Shown here one piece after another: positions 39,165-54,100 of a stretch of 64,000 nucleotides of DNA; the first letter of the stretch is position 1, and each line of letters opens with the position of its first letter. The notes beneath the pieces are model-generated. The model had not been told where the DNA came from and searched no databases. It saw nothing but the letters and a program-made list of their open reading frames with translations. The stretch is from the NCBI GenBank assembly GCA_944989445.1, contig CALYLW010000489.1:420646-484645 (forward strand), in the 5' to 3' direction. Both the position numbers and the translations under genes were made by a program. The stretch comes from Ampullaceana balthica (lineage: Eukaryota > Mollusca > Gastropoda > Lymnaeidae).

Positions 39165-42100
39165 CTAAAGGGAGAACACAATAATAATAAAAATTGCCTT
39201 ATTTGTTCTGCAATATTTACCAGTCCTGTGTATGAATCAATAAAAACCTGGGGAAACAGCAATCAGGACAGGTAGAAGGCTTTCTGAGAACATTTTTGTA
39301 TATTCATTTACAGCCCACACCATTGCACACTAACTCACACCATTGCACACTAACCCACGCCATTGCACACTAACCCACACTATTGCACACTAACCCTCAC
39401 CATTGCACACTAACCCTCACCATTGCACACTAACCCACACCATTGCACACTAACCCACACTATTGCACACCAGCAAACACCATTGCACACCAGCCAACAC
39501 CATTGCACACCAGCCAACACCATTGCACACCAGCCAACACCATTTCATACCAGCCAACACCATTTCATACCAACCCAGTGTTAATGTAAATATGCCCAAT
39601 AATGTTAAATATCACCAGTTTTTCAATTTACTTTGTTATGTATTGTTCCTCTAAGAGTTACAAATCTTAAACATATTGAGTTTATTGAACCTTGCAACTA
39701 TGACGTCATGCATCCTTCTACAATCAGCCACTACGACCCCAATGACCCCAATCGCATCTCTATTTGTTGTCGTTTTGACTAGTGTGGCCAGGATTTTAAT
39801 TAAAAGTAAATGACCTTTAGCATTGCCCACTACATCTCTGGTCCTGGGGGGTGGTGCTGCTCCTCCCCTGCCTCTCCTTGCCGCATGTGACTGGCGTCTC
39901 TGCTCGGCCTGCTCTCGAAGTTTGGCCGGGTCCTCGACAAACTGGTCCCTGGGCGGCTAATCAAGTATTCAAAATAGGGGACAAGACGTACCAGGATAAA
40001 ATGTTTAATGATAATATACCCAAAGATAACATTTACAAAAATATCATGTACGTTACAACATGAGGTTTTACAGAATTTAACATTTCAACTTATTAAACAA
40101 TATAATTTGCAATGTCACGTAGTGTCTGTCTGTGACGCTACTAATTTTAGAAAGCAGCGCACCAAATTACTGCACCAATGCATCAAAATGTGTGCAAATT
40201 AAAGATGCGCTGTAAAAAAAAATTATATGACGTCATTGTTTTCGCTGATATTTTAATTTTGTAAAAAAGGGAACAATGTAAAAAAATATTATATGACGTC
40301 ATTGTTTTAGCTCATATTTTAATTTTGGAAAAGGGAACAATGTAAAAATAGGATTTGATGATGGTTAATTATAAAATCAAAAAACAAAGGGGGCGCATTA
40401 GACGCCCTACAACCCCTATTATGAAATACTTTGTGTACATTTCAGAAAGTTTAATATTTCGTATTTATCAAACAAGGACAAGTTAGTTGGGCTTTTGAAA
40501 AAGGTCGGCTAAAAAAGTGCATTTTTTCAAAATAAATAGATTTCAACTGAAAACTTCCGTCATTTTTGACGGGTGATACGCTACAGTCGAAACAGGTTAA
40601 GTCGACGGCGTTGGGTATGAAAAATCGCATCGAGATAACCAATGATCGAGTTAAAACGAAAACCAATATGGCGGCAAAATATTAACATGCGCTTGAAATT
40701 TCTTTATATACGTGTTGTGCGTCAATTAGTGATGTGACGATTAATCAGAATCGTATCAGAATATACGAAATATCAATATAATGTTAAATTATGTGATATA
40801 TTATATTATGCGAAATGGAACGTCCTTGCGAGTATGATTTATGTAAATGAATTAGTGACTCGGCTCTGACTGAGGCTCTATCTAGTTCATTTGCTTGTTC
40901 GTCCTTGAACTTTATTTTTTCATGCTATTTACTACTAATACTAATGATGTAATTATAATTAAAGTCATAATCTTAGTGTAAGTTTATTACTAATAAATAC
41001 CAAGGCATTTATTTGTATAAGGACCAAGGAAAACAATCAATATTCAAATAAATATATTTGTTAATAATTGACTACTATTACGCTAGGACTAGTGTTTACC
41101 GTAGTTACGACTATCGAACGACCGCTTACACTCATCTTTAAAAATGTTTAGGCTTATTTATTTAAGCTTTAAGTCTTTCGGAATTTAAATAATTTATTCA
41201 GCTGCAACTTCAATAAGCCCGTAATAGCTTTTTACACCGGAGTTTGTTTTTGTTGTGTTGAGCGACGGTGACTTCAAATCGCTTTCTCCCTATTCCAGTA
41301 TCTAAATAATATACACGTCATCACTATTAGTCTACTTCGCCCACGGTTAAGGAATGCTTTTTTTTTAAATTTTAATTTGCTTAGTTGTCGAGGCACTGTA
41401 CGAGAGCTGGTTCACGGTCAAAGGTCATGGCTATTACTACAGTCTGGACCGCTTTAAGTGAACTCAAAGGGACGGGGGGGAACAAGTTACGGAGTTTTCT
41501 AGTTAGGGATAATGAGGGTGGTGGGGGGGAAGGCTAGAAGGCTTGAAAGGTCTTTGATGTTTATATAAAAGGAAGCCTCTTGCTTTGACATACCAATACA
41601 AGACCGCCAGAAGAGACACCTTCCCTCCCCTCCCCCACTGTTATACATCTACAGTGGGTTGGGGGAAGGAACATTTTTCTTTTTAAATTGAGTCAGAGCA
41701 TGCCTTTGCCTTGGTAAATGGCCAGTGTAGCTCAACCCCACCTAAACACCACTATATTGGCTAATGGGTGGGGGGGGGATCGTCGTGTGCGCGGCGAAAT
41801 TCAATAATTCTGGCAAGTTGACGAGTGAAACATAATATGGTATTTAAATAAATTCCATCTTATTATGACTGTTTACTCCGTTTTATCAGGACTTAGTCGG
41901 TATATTAGCTTATTACCCGGAGTTAATTTTTTGTTGTGTTACGGCAGAATACCAGAGCCAACACGCGAGCGAACGTGACATCAAAATCAAAGCGTTTTCT
42001 TAATAATAATAATATTCTGGTCTATAAATATAAAAATACGCGTCATCACTGTTTGTGGAGTTCGCTAGTGACCGATTTTTTTAAAAAAAAATGTATTCGC

Positions 42101-45100
42101 TTAGTTACCGAAGCATAGTACTAGAAGTAACAGCGCTGAGCAGGCGGGCTGTGACGTCACCAGCAGACCCTGGTGAGGCAGAAAATTGGTCACTTCCCTT
42201 GGTTATAAAATAATCATAGCTAACATTTTCAAAAGCTGGCGATTGGTCATGGGGATCGAGATAACCAACGTTAAGTGGCAAATTTGACCCTTTTTGGTGC
42301 TCGTGTTATGAGGTTTCTGCGACTTAAAAAAATTGAATTAAACGACGAGAAAATGCTAAGACAAAGAGAGAATTTGGCGGTTCCAATAAAAAACGTTATC
42401 AAGTTACCAACTTATTTGTGTAGCTTGTAAGGCACTCAAGTGCCTAGCAAGGCACAGTATGGCTCAATCTGGGAATCACCACAAGACGGCGCGCGCGGCG
42501 GCGTGGCAGGCAGGAGTAAATGAATTCGTTATAGTTATGTAATAGGAAAAAAAATGCGCTAATGCAACAAAGGGTTATATTTAAATGGTCCTTAAAAACA
42601 AACGGTCTTAACAACCTTAGAAAGAGTGAAGAAATAGGGTCCCGATATTCCGATACGATTCTGATTAATCGTCCCATCACTAATTAACGCACAACACGTA
42701 CATAAAGAAATTTCAAGCGCATGTTAATATTTTGCCGCCATATTGGTTTTCGTTTTAACTCGATCATCGGTTATCTCGATGCAATTTTTCATACCCCAAC
42801 GTCGTCGACTTAACCGGTTTCGACTGTAAGTGAGTTCCCACCACACAGAACAGAGCAAATTACCTGATCCCCATTATTGTCATCGTCGTCATCATCATCA
42901 CTTCCCTCTTGATCTCGTCCTTCCTCTCTTGCTTTCTTCCTCTCTATGTCCAACAGCACACGTGGCATGAACCTGGAGAGAAAAATATGTGGTGCCCATG
43001 ACACATCAGTGATGGCTAAAAGTAAACATCACACAAGATTGCGCTGACTAAAAGTAAACATCACACAAGATGGTGCTGGCTAAAAAAAAACATCACACAA
43101 GATGGGGCTGGCTAAAAGTAAACATCACACAAGATGGTGCTGGCTAAAAATAAACATCACACAAGATGGTGCTGGCTAAAAGTAAACATCACACAAGATG
43201 GTGCTGGCTAAAAGTAAACATCACACAAGATGGTGCTGGCTAAAAAAACATCACAAAAGATGGTGCTGGCTGAGGTAAACATCACGCAAGATGGTGCTTG
43301 CTAAAAGTAAACATCCCACAAGACGGTGCTGGCTAAAAGTAAACATCACAAAAGATGGTGCTGGCTAAAAGTAAACATCACACAAGTTGGTGCTGGCTAA
43401 AAGTAAACATCACACAAGATGGTGCTGGCTAAAAGTAAACATCACACAAGATGGTGCTGGCTAAAAGTAAACATCACACAAGATGGTGCTGGCTAAAAGT
43501 AAACATCACACAAGATGGTGTCTTACTGTCTAATGTGCTGTTGTCATACTGTCTAACGTGCTGTTGTCATACTGTCTAACGTGCTGTTGTCATACTGTCT
43601 AACGTGCTGTTGTCATACTGTCTAATGTGTTGTTGTCATACTGTCTAACGTGCTGTTGTCATACTGTCTAACGTGCTGTTGTCATACTGTCTAATGTGCT
43701 GTTGTCATACTGTCTAACGTGCTGTTGTCATACTGTCTAACGTGCTGTTGTCATATTGTCTAATGTAATGTTGTCATACTGTCTAACGTGCTGTTGTCAA
43801 ACTGTCTAATGTGCTGTTGTCATACTGTCTAATGTGATGTTGTCATACTGTCTAATGTGCTGCTGTCATACTGTCTAATGTGATGTTGTCATACTGTCTA
43901 ATGTGATGTTGTCATACTGTCTAATGTGATGTTGTCATACTGTCTAACTTGCTGTTGTCATACTTAACATGCTGTTGTCATACTGTCTAACATGCTGTTG
44001 TCATACTGTCTAATGTGCTGTTGTCATACTGTCTAATGTGATGTTGTCATACCGTCTAATGTGCTGTTGTCATACTGTCTAACGTGCTGTTGTCATACTG
44101 TCTAACGTGCTGTTGTCATACTGTCTAACATGCTGTTGTCATACTGTCTAATGTGCTGTTGTCATACTGTCTAATGTGCTGTTGTCATACTGTCTAATGT
44201 GATTTTGTCATACTGTCTAATGTGATGTTGTCATACTGTCTAATGTGATGTTGTCATACTGTCTAATGTGCTGTTGTCATACTGTCTAACGTGCTGTTGT
44301 CATACTGTCTAACGTGCTGTTGTCATACTGTCTAACGTGCTGTTGTCATACTGTCTAATGTGCTGTTGTCATACTGTCTAACATGCTGTTGTCATACTGT
44401 CTAATGTGCTGTTGTCATACTGTCTAATGTGATGTTGTCATACTGTCTAATGTGCTGTTGTCATACTGTCTAACATGCTGTTGTCTTGTTGTCTAATGTG
44501 CTGTTGTTATGATGTATAACGTGCTGTTGTTATGATGTATAACGTGCTGTTGTTATGATGTATAACGTGCTGTTGTCATGATGTATAACGTGCTTTTGAC
44601 ATGATTTATAACGTGCTGTTGTCATGATGTATAACATGCTGTTGTCATGATGTATAACGTGCTGTTGTCATGCTGTATAACATGATGTTGTCATGATGTA
44701 TAATGTGCTGTTGTCATGATGTCTAACGTGCTGTTGTCATGATGTCTAACGTGCTGTTGTCATGATGTATAACGTGCTGTTGTCATGATGTCTAACGTGC
44801 TGTTGTCATGATGTCTAACGTGCTGTTGTTCTACTGTCTAACGTGCTGTTGTCATGCAGTCTAACGTGCTGTTGTCATGCTGGCTTACTTTTTGTTGGTC
44901 AACTCATCTGCTGAATCCGCATCATCTGCACCAACAGCGTTAGTGTCGTACGTGTCATCGTATTCATCCTCGTACATTTGAGGGTTCTCATAAATGCTTT
45001 CCTGGTCCACGCTGCCATACGCCTCGTACGTGGCCTGCACAGCTCTAATGATGCTCTTGTCCTCAAGGTCAACTTTCTTTTCCCTGTGAGAAAACATCAC

Positions 45101-48100
45101 GATTGAGAGTCAATTGTTCTGAACATAAGTTCATCTCATCTTATCAGGTTATCTTATCTTATCAGTTTATTTTATGTTATGTATTACAGAAGTCATCACA
45201 TGGAATGTGAGGGTGGGGCTGGGAGTAACTGCATCTTGACATGGAATGTGAGAGTAGGGCTGGAAGTAACTGCATCTTGACATGGAATGTGAGGGTGAGG
45301 CTGGGAGTAACTGCAGCTTGACATGGAATGTGAGGGTGAGGCTGGGAGTAACTGCATCTTGACATGGAATGTGAGGGTGAGGCTGGGAGTAACTGCAGCT
45401 TGACATGTAATGTGAGAGTGGGGCTGGGAGTAACTGCAGCTTGACATGGAATGTGAGGGTGGGGCTGGGAGTAACTGCAGCTTGACATGGAATGTGAGAG
45501 TGAGGCTGGGAGTAACTGCATCTTGACATGGAATGTGAGGGTGAGGCTGGGAGTAACTGCAGCTTGACATGGAATGTGAGAGTGAGGCTGGGAGTTACTG
45601 CATCTTGACATGGAATGTGAGGGTGAGGCTGGGAGTAACTGCATCTTGACATGGAATGTGAGAGTGGGGCTGGGAGTAACTGCATATTGACATGGAATGT
45701 GAGGGTGGGGCTGGGAGTAACTGCAGCTTGACATGGAATGTGAGAGTGAGGCTGGGAGTAACTGCATCTTGACATGGAATGTGAGGGTGAGGCTGGGAGT
45801 AACTGCATCTTGACATGGAATGTGAGAGTGGGGCTGGGAGTAACTGCATCTTGACATGGAATGTGAGGGTGAGGCTGGGAGTAACTGCATCTTGACATGG
45901 AATGTGAGGGTGAGGCTGGGAGTAACTGCATCTTGACATGGAATGTGAGAGTGGGGCTGGGAGTAACTGCATCTTGACATGGAATGTGAGAGTGGGGCTG
46001 GGAGTAACTGCAGCTTGACATGGAATGTAAGGGTGGGGCTTGGAGTAACTGCAGCTTGACATGGAATGTGAGAGTGAGGCTGGGAGTAACTGCATCTTGA
46101 CATGGAATGTGAGGGTGAGGCTGGGAGTAACAGCAGCTTGACATGGAATGTGAGAGTGAGGCTGGGAGTAACTGCATCTTGACATGGAATGTGAGGGTGA
46201 GGCTGGGAGTAACTGCAGCTTGACATGGAATGTGAGGGTGAGGCTGTGAGTAACTGCAGCTTGACATGGAATGTGAGGGTGAGGCTGGGAGTAACTGCAG
46301 CTTGACAGGGAATGTGAGGGTGAGGCTGGGAGTAACTGCATCTTGACATGGAATGTGAGAGTGGGGCTGGGAGTAACTGCATCTTGACATGGAATGTGAG
46401 AGTGAGGCTGGGAGTAACTGCATCTTGACATGGAATGTGAGGGTGAGGCTGGGAGTAACTGCAGCTTGACATGGAATGTGAGGGTGAGGCTGGGAGTAAC
46501 TGCATCTTGACATGGAATGTGAGTGTGGGGCTGGGAGTAACTGCATCTTGACATGGAATGTGAGAGTAGGGCTGGGAGTAACTGCATCTTGACATGGAAT
46601 GTGAGGGTGAGGCTGGGAGTAACTGCATCTTGACATGGAATGTGAGAGTGGGGCTGGGAGTAACTGCATCTTGACATGGCATGTGAGGGTGAGGCTGGGA
46701 GTAACTGCATCTTGACATGGCATGTGAGGGTGAGGCTGGGAGTAGCCTGAGAAGAATGTTAACATGTGGGGGGGGGATATATCAGACCGCTTATAAGGAA
46801 TGGCACATATCAATGGGAAATAATCCTCAATAAGATAAGTGAACTAACTTGGAAATAATCCCCAATAAGATAAGTGAACTAACTTGGCAATAACCCCCAA
46901 TAAGATAAGTCAACTAACTTGGAAATAATCCCCAATAAGATAAGTGAACTAACTTGGAAATAATCCCCAATAAGATAAATGAACTAACTTGGCAATAATC
47001 CCCAATAAGATAAGTGAACTAACTTGGCAATAATCCCCAATAAGATAAGTGAACTAACTTGGCAATAACCCCCAATAAGATAAGTGAACTAACTTGGCAA
47101 TAATCCCCAATAAGATAAGTGAACTAACTTGGCAATAATCCCCAATAAGATAAGTGAACTAACTTGGCAATAACCCCCAATAAGATAAGTGAACTAACTT
47201 GGCAATAACCCCCAATAAGATAAGTAAACTAACTTGGCAATACTCCCCAATAAGATAAGTGAACTAACTTGGCAATAATCCCCAATAAGATAAGTGAACT
47301 AACTTGGCAATAACCCCTAATAAGATAAGTGAAATAACTTGGCAATAACCCCCAATAAGATAAGTGAACTAACTGGGCAATAATCCCCAATAAGATAAGT
47401 GAACTAACTGGGCAATAACCCCCAATAAGATAAGTGAACTAACTTGGCAATAATCCCCAATAAGATAAGTGAACTAACATTGCAATAACCCCCAATAAGA
47501 TAAGTGAACTAACTTGGAAATAATCCCCAATAAGATAAGTTAACTAACTTGGAAATAATCGCCAATAAGATAGGTGAACTAACTTGGCAATAATCCCCAA
47601 TAAGATAAGTGAACTAACTTGGCAATAACCCCCAATAAGATAAGTGAACTAACTTGGCAATAATCCCCAATAAGATAAGTGAACTAACTTGGAAATAATC
47701 CCCAATAAGATAAGTGAACTAACTTGGCAATAACCCTCAATAAGATAAGTGAACTAATTTGGCAATAATCCCCAATAAGATAAGTGAACTAACTTGGCAA
47801 TAATCCCCAATAAGATAAGTGAACTAACTGGGCAATAACCCCCAATAAGATAAGTGAACTAACTTGGAAATAATCCCCAATAAGATAAGTGAACTAACTG
47901 GGCAATAATCCCCAATAAGATAAGTGAACTAACTTGGCAATAACCCCCAATAAGATAAGTGAACTAACTTGGCAATAACCCCCAATAAGATAAGTGAACT
48001 AACTTGGCAATAACCCCCAATAAGATAAGTGAACTAACTTGGCAATAACCCCCAATAAGATAAGTCAACTAACTTGGCAATAATCCCCAATAAGATAAGT

Positions 48101-51100
48101 GAACTAACTTGGCAATAATCCCCCAATAAGATACGTGAACTAACTTGGCAATAACCCGCAATAAGATAAGTCAACTAACTTGGCAATAACCCGCAATAAG
48201 ATAAGTCAACTAACTTGGCAATAAACCCCAATAAGATAAGTGAACTAACTTGGCAATAATCCCCAATAACCAATAAGATAAGTGAACTAACTTGGCAATA
48301 ATCCCCAATAAGATAAGTGAACTAACTAGGCAATAATCCCCAATAAGATAAGTGAACTAACTTGGCAATAACCCGCAATAAGATAAGTGAACTAACTTGG
48401 CAATAATCCCCAATAAGATAAGTGAACTAACTTGGCAATAACCCACAATAAGATAAGTGAACTAACTTGGCAATAACCCCCAATAAGATAAGTGAACTAA
48501 CTTGGCAATAATCCCCAATAAGATAAGTGAAATAACTTGGCAATAACCCCCAATAAGATAAGTGAACTAACTTGGCAATAACCCCCAATAAGATAAGTGA
48601 ACTAACTTGGCAATAATCCCCAATAAGATAAGTGAACTAACTTGGCAATAACCCTCAATAAGATAAGTGAACTAACTGGGCAATAACCCCCAATAAGATA
48701 AGTCAACTAACTAGGCAATAATCCCAAATAAGATAAGTGAACTAACTTGGCAATAATCCCCCAATAAGATAAGTGAACTAACTTGGCAATAACCCCCAAT
48801 AAGATAAGTGAACTAACTTGGCAATAATCCCCAATAAGATAAGTGAACTAACTTGGCAATAACCCCCAATAAGATAAGTGAACTAACTGGGCAATAATCC
48901 CCAATAAGATAAGTGAACTAACTTGGCAATAACCCCCAATAAGATAAGTGAACTAACTGGGCAATAATCCCCCAATAAGATAAGTGAACTAACTGGGCAA
49001 TAACCCCCAATAAGATAAGTGAACTAACTTGGAAATAATCCCCAATAAGATAAGTGAACTAACTTGGCAATAATCCCCAATAAGATAAGTGAACTAACTT
49101 GGCAATAACCCCCAATAAGATAAGTGAACTAACTTGGCAATAACCCCCAATAAGATAAGTGAACTAACTTGGCAATAACCCCCAATAAGATAAGTGAACT
49201 AACTTGGCAATAACCCCCAATAAGATAAGTCAACTAACTTGGCAATAATCACCAATAAGATAAGTGAACTAACTTGGCAATAATCCCCAATAAGATACGT
49301 GAACTAACTTGGCAATAACCCGCAATAAGATAAGTCAACTAACTTGGCAATAACCCGCAATAAGATAAGTGAACTAACTTGGCAATAAACCCCAATAAGA
49401 TAAGTGAACTAACTTGGCAATAATCCCCAATAAGATAAGTGAACTAACTTGGCAATAATCCCCAATAAGATAAGTCAACTAACTAGGCAATAATCCCCAA
49501 TAAGATAAGTGAACTAACTTGGCAATAACCCGCAATAAGATAAGTGAACTAACTTGGCAATAATCCCCAATAAGATAAGTGAACTAACTTGGCAATAACC
49601 CCCAATAAGATAAGTCAACTAACTTGGAAATAATCCCCAATAAGTTAAGTGAACTAACTTGGAAATAATCCCCAATAAGATAAGTCAACTTACTTGGCAA
49701 TAACCAGCAATAAGATAAGTCAACTAACTTGGCAATAATCCCCAATAAGATAAGTGAACTAACTTGGCAATAACCCCCAATAAGATAAGTGAACTAACTT
49801 GGAAATAATCCCCAATAAGATAAGTGAACTAACTTGGCAATAATCCCCAATAAGATAAGTGAACTAACTAGGCAATAATCCCCAATAAGATAAGTGAACT
49901 AACTTGGCAATAACCCGCAATAAGATAAGTGAACTAACTTGGCAATAATCCCCAATAAGATAAGTGAACTAACTTGGCAATAACCCCCAATAAGATAAGT
50001 GAACTAACTTGGCAATAACCCCCAATAAGATAAGTGAACTAACTTGGCAATAATCCCCAATAAGATAAGTGAACTAACTTGGCAATAACCCCCAATAAGA
50101 TAAGTGAACTAACTGGGCAATAACCCCCAATAAGATAAGTCAACTAACTAGGCAATATTCCCCAATAAGATAAGTGAACTAACTTGGCAATAATCCCCAA
50201 ATAAGATAAGTGAACTAACTTGGCAATAACCCCCAATAAGATAAGTGAACTAACTTGGCAATAATCCCCAATAAGATAACTGAACTAACTTGGCAATAAC
50301 CCCCAATAAGATAAGTGAACTAACTGGGCAATAATCCCCCAATAAGATAACTGAACTAACTTGGCAATAACCCCCAATAAGATAAGTGAACTAACTGGGC
50401 AATAATCCCCAATAAGATAAGTGAACTAACTTGGCAATAACCCGCAATAAGATAAGTGAACTAACTTGGCAATAATCCCCAATAAGATAAGTGAACTAAC
50501 TTGGCAATAACCCCCAATAAGATAAGTCAACTAACTTGGAAATAATCCCCAATAAGTTAAGTGAACTAACTTGGAAATAATCCCCAATAAGATAAGTCAA
50601 CTTACTTGGCAATAACCAGCAATAAGATAAGTCAACTAACTTGGCAATAATCCCCAATAAGATAAGTGAACTAACTTGGCAATAACCCCCAATAAGATAA
50701 GTGAACTAACTTGGAAATAATCCCCAATAAGATAAGTGAACTAACTTGGCAATAATCCCCAATAAGATAAGTGAACTAACTAGGCAATAATCCCCAATAA
50801 GATAAGTGAACTAACTTGGCAATAACCCGCAATAAGATAAGTGAACTAACTTGGCAATAATCCCCAATAAGATAAGTGAACTAACTTGGCAATAACCCCC
50901 AATAAGATAAGTGAACTAACTTGGCAATAACCCCCAATAAGATAAGTGAACTAACTTGGCAATAATCCCCAATAAGATAAGTGAACTAACTTGGCAATAA
51001 CCCCCAATAAGATAAGTGAACTAACTGGGCAATAACCCCCAATAAGATAAGTCAACTAACTAGGCAATATTCCCCAATAAGATAAGTGAACTAACTTGGC

Positions 51101-54100
51101 AATAATCCCCAAATAAGATAAGTGAACTAACTTGGCAATAACCCCCAATAAGATAAGTGAACTAACTTGGCAATAATCCCCAATAAGATAACTGAACTAA
51201 CTTGGCAATAACCCCCAATAAGATAAGTGAACTAACTGGGCAATAATCCCCAATAAGATAACTGAACTAACTTGGCAATAACCCCCAATAAGATAAGTGA
51301 ACTAACTGGGCAATAATCCCCAATAAGATAAGTGAACTAACTGGGCAATAACCCCCTAATAAGATAAGTGAACTAACTTGGAAATAATCCCCAATAAGAT
51401 AAGTGAACTAACTTGGAAATAATCCCCAATAAGATAAGTGAACTAACTTGGCAATAACCCCCAATAAGATAAGTGAACTAACTTGGCAATAACCCCCAAT
51501 AAGATAAGTGAACTAACTTGGCAATAACCCCCAATAAGATAAGTGAACTAACTTGGCAATAACCCCCAATAAGATAAGTCAACTAACTTGGCAATAATCC
51601 CCAATAAGATAAGTGAACTAACTTGGCAATAATCCCCAATAAGATACGTGAACTAACTTGGCAATAACCCGCAATAAGATAAGTCAACTAACTTGGCAAT
51701 AACCCGCAATAAGATAAGTGAACTAACTTGGCAATAAACCCCAATAAGATAAGTGAACTAACTTGGCAATAACCCCCAATAAGATAAGTCAACTAACTTG
51801 GCAATAATCCCCAATAAGATAAGTGAACTAACTTGGCAATAATCCCCAATAAGATACGTGAACTAACTTGGCAATAACCCGCAATAAGATAAGTCAACTA
51901 ACTTGGCAATAACCCGCAATAAGATAAGTGAACTAACTTGGCAATAAACCCCAATAAGATAAGTGAACTAACTTGGCAATAATCCCCAATAAGATAAGTG
52001 AACTAACTTGGCAATAATCCCCAATAAGATAAGTGAACTAACTTGGCAATAACCCCCAATAAGATAAGTGAACTAACTGGGCAATAATCCCCAATAAGAT
52101 AAGTGAACTAACTTGGCAATAACCCGCAATAAGATAAGTGAACTAACTTGGCAATAATCCCCAATAAGATAAGTGAACTAACTTGGCAATAACCCCCAAT
52201 AAGATAAGTCAACTAACTTGGAAATAATCCCCAATAAGTTAAGTGAACTAACTTGGAAATAATCCCCAATAAGATAAGTCAACTTACTTGGCAATAACCA
52301 GCAATAAGATAAGTCAACTAACTTGGCAATAATCCCCAATAAGATAAGTGAACTAACTTGGCAATAACCCCCAATAAGATAAGTGAACTAACTTGGAAAT
52401 AATCCCCAATAAGATAAGTGAACTAACTTGGCAATAATCCCCAATAAGATAAGTGAACTAACTAGGCAATAATCCCCAATAAGATAAGTGAACTAACTTG
52501 GCAATAACCCGCAATAAGATAAGTGAACTAACTTGGCAATAACCCCCAATAAGATAAGTGAACTAACTTGGCAATAATCCCCAATAAGATAACTGAACTA
52601 ACTTGGCAATAACCCCCAATAAGATAAGTGAACTAACTGGGCAATAATCCCCAATAAGATAACTGAACTAACTTGGCAATAACCCCCAATAAGATAAGTG
52701 AACTAACTGGGCAATAATCCCCAATAAGATAAGTGAACTAACTGGGCAATAACCCCTAATAAGATAAGTGAACTAACTTGGAAATAATCCCCAATAAGAT
52801 AAGTGAACTAACTTGGAAATAATCCCCAATAAGATAAGTGAACTAACTTGGCAATAACCCCCAATAAGATAAGTGAACTAACTTGGCAATAACCCCCAAT
52901 AAGATAAGTGAACTAACTTGGCAATAACCCCCAATAAGATAAGTGAACTAACTTGGCAATAACCCCCAATAAGATAAGTCAACTAACTTGGCAATAATCC
53001 CCAATAAGATAAGTGAACTAACTTGGCAATAATCCCCAATAAGATACGTGAACTAACTTGGCAATAACCCGCAATAAGATAAGTCAACTAACTTGGCAAT
53101 AACCCGCAATAAGATAAGTGAACTAACTTGGCAATAAACCCCCAATAAGATAAGTGAACTAACTTGGCAATAACCCCCAATAAGATAAGTCAACTAACTT
53201 GGCAATAATCCCCAATAAGATAAGTGAACTAACTTGGCAATAATCCCCAATAAGATACGTGAACTAACTTGGCAATAACCCGCAATAAGATAAGTCAACT
53301 AACTTGGCAATAACCCCGCAATAAGATAAGTGAACTAACTTGGCAATAAACCCCCAATAAGATAAGTGAACTAACTTGGCAATAATCCCCAATAAGATAA
53401 GTGAACTAACTTGGCAATAATCCCCCAATAAGATAAGTGAACTAACTTGGCAATAACCCCCAATAAGATAAGTGAACTAACTTGGAAATAATCCTCAATA
53501 AGATAAGTGAACTAACTTGGAAATAATACCCCAATTAGATAAGTCAACTAACTTGGCAATAATCCCCAATAAGATAAGTGAACTAACTTGGCAATAATCC
53601 CCCAATAAGATAAGTGAACTAACTTGGCAATAATCCCCCAATAAGATAAGTGAACTAACTTGGAAATAATCCCCATTAGATAAGTCAACTAACTTGGCAA
53701 TAATCCCCAATAAGATAAGTGAACTAACTTGGCAATAACCCCCAATAAGATAAGTGAACTAACTTTTTTCCTAAATGTATTTTTGACATATCCACCGTCT
53801 TGTTTCTGAAGAGATCAAATTCATCGTTGTCAAAGATGTTTCTCCGTGACTCTAGAACATCTTCTTTTTCAGTCTGGCCATCACCTTGGTTTGTCTCCCT
53901 TTCTTGTCTGTAGGAACAAAACAAGACTTTTGATAATTTAAAACAAAATATTTTGTTATATTACTTATAATGACTCAACAAATGACTCATAAAGGTCAAA
54001 GATCAGTTCAAATATTTGATCTCTTGTCTGGAAATCATGATTGTTACACCCCTTGTTACTCCCATTGATACACACCTGGCCTTGTTTTTTTTTGTGTTAA

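Noticed and set aside
45167..46813. 548-codon open frame rich in Ser/His/Pro
   Set aside because: Overlaps the 41-bp satellite, lies antisense to nothing coding and inside an ASCC2 intron; all frames resemble one another.
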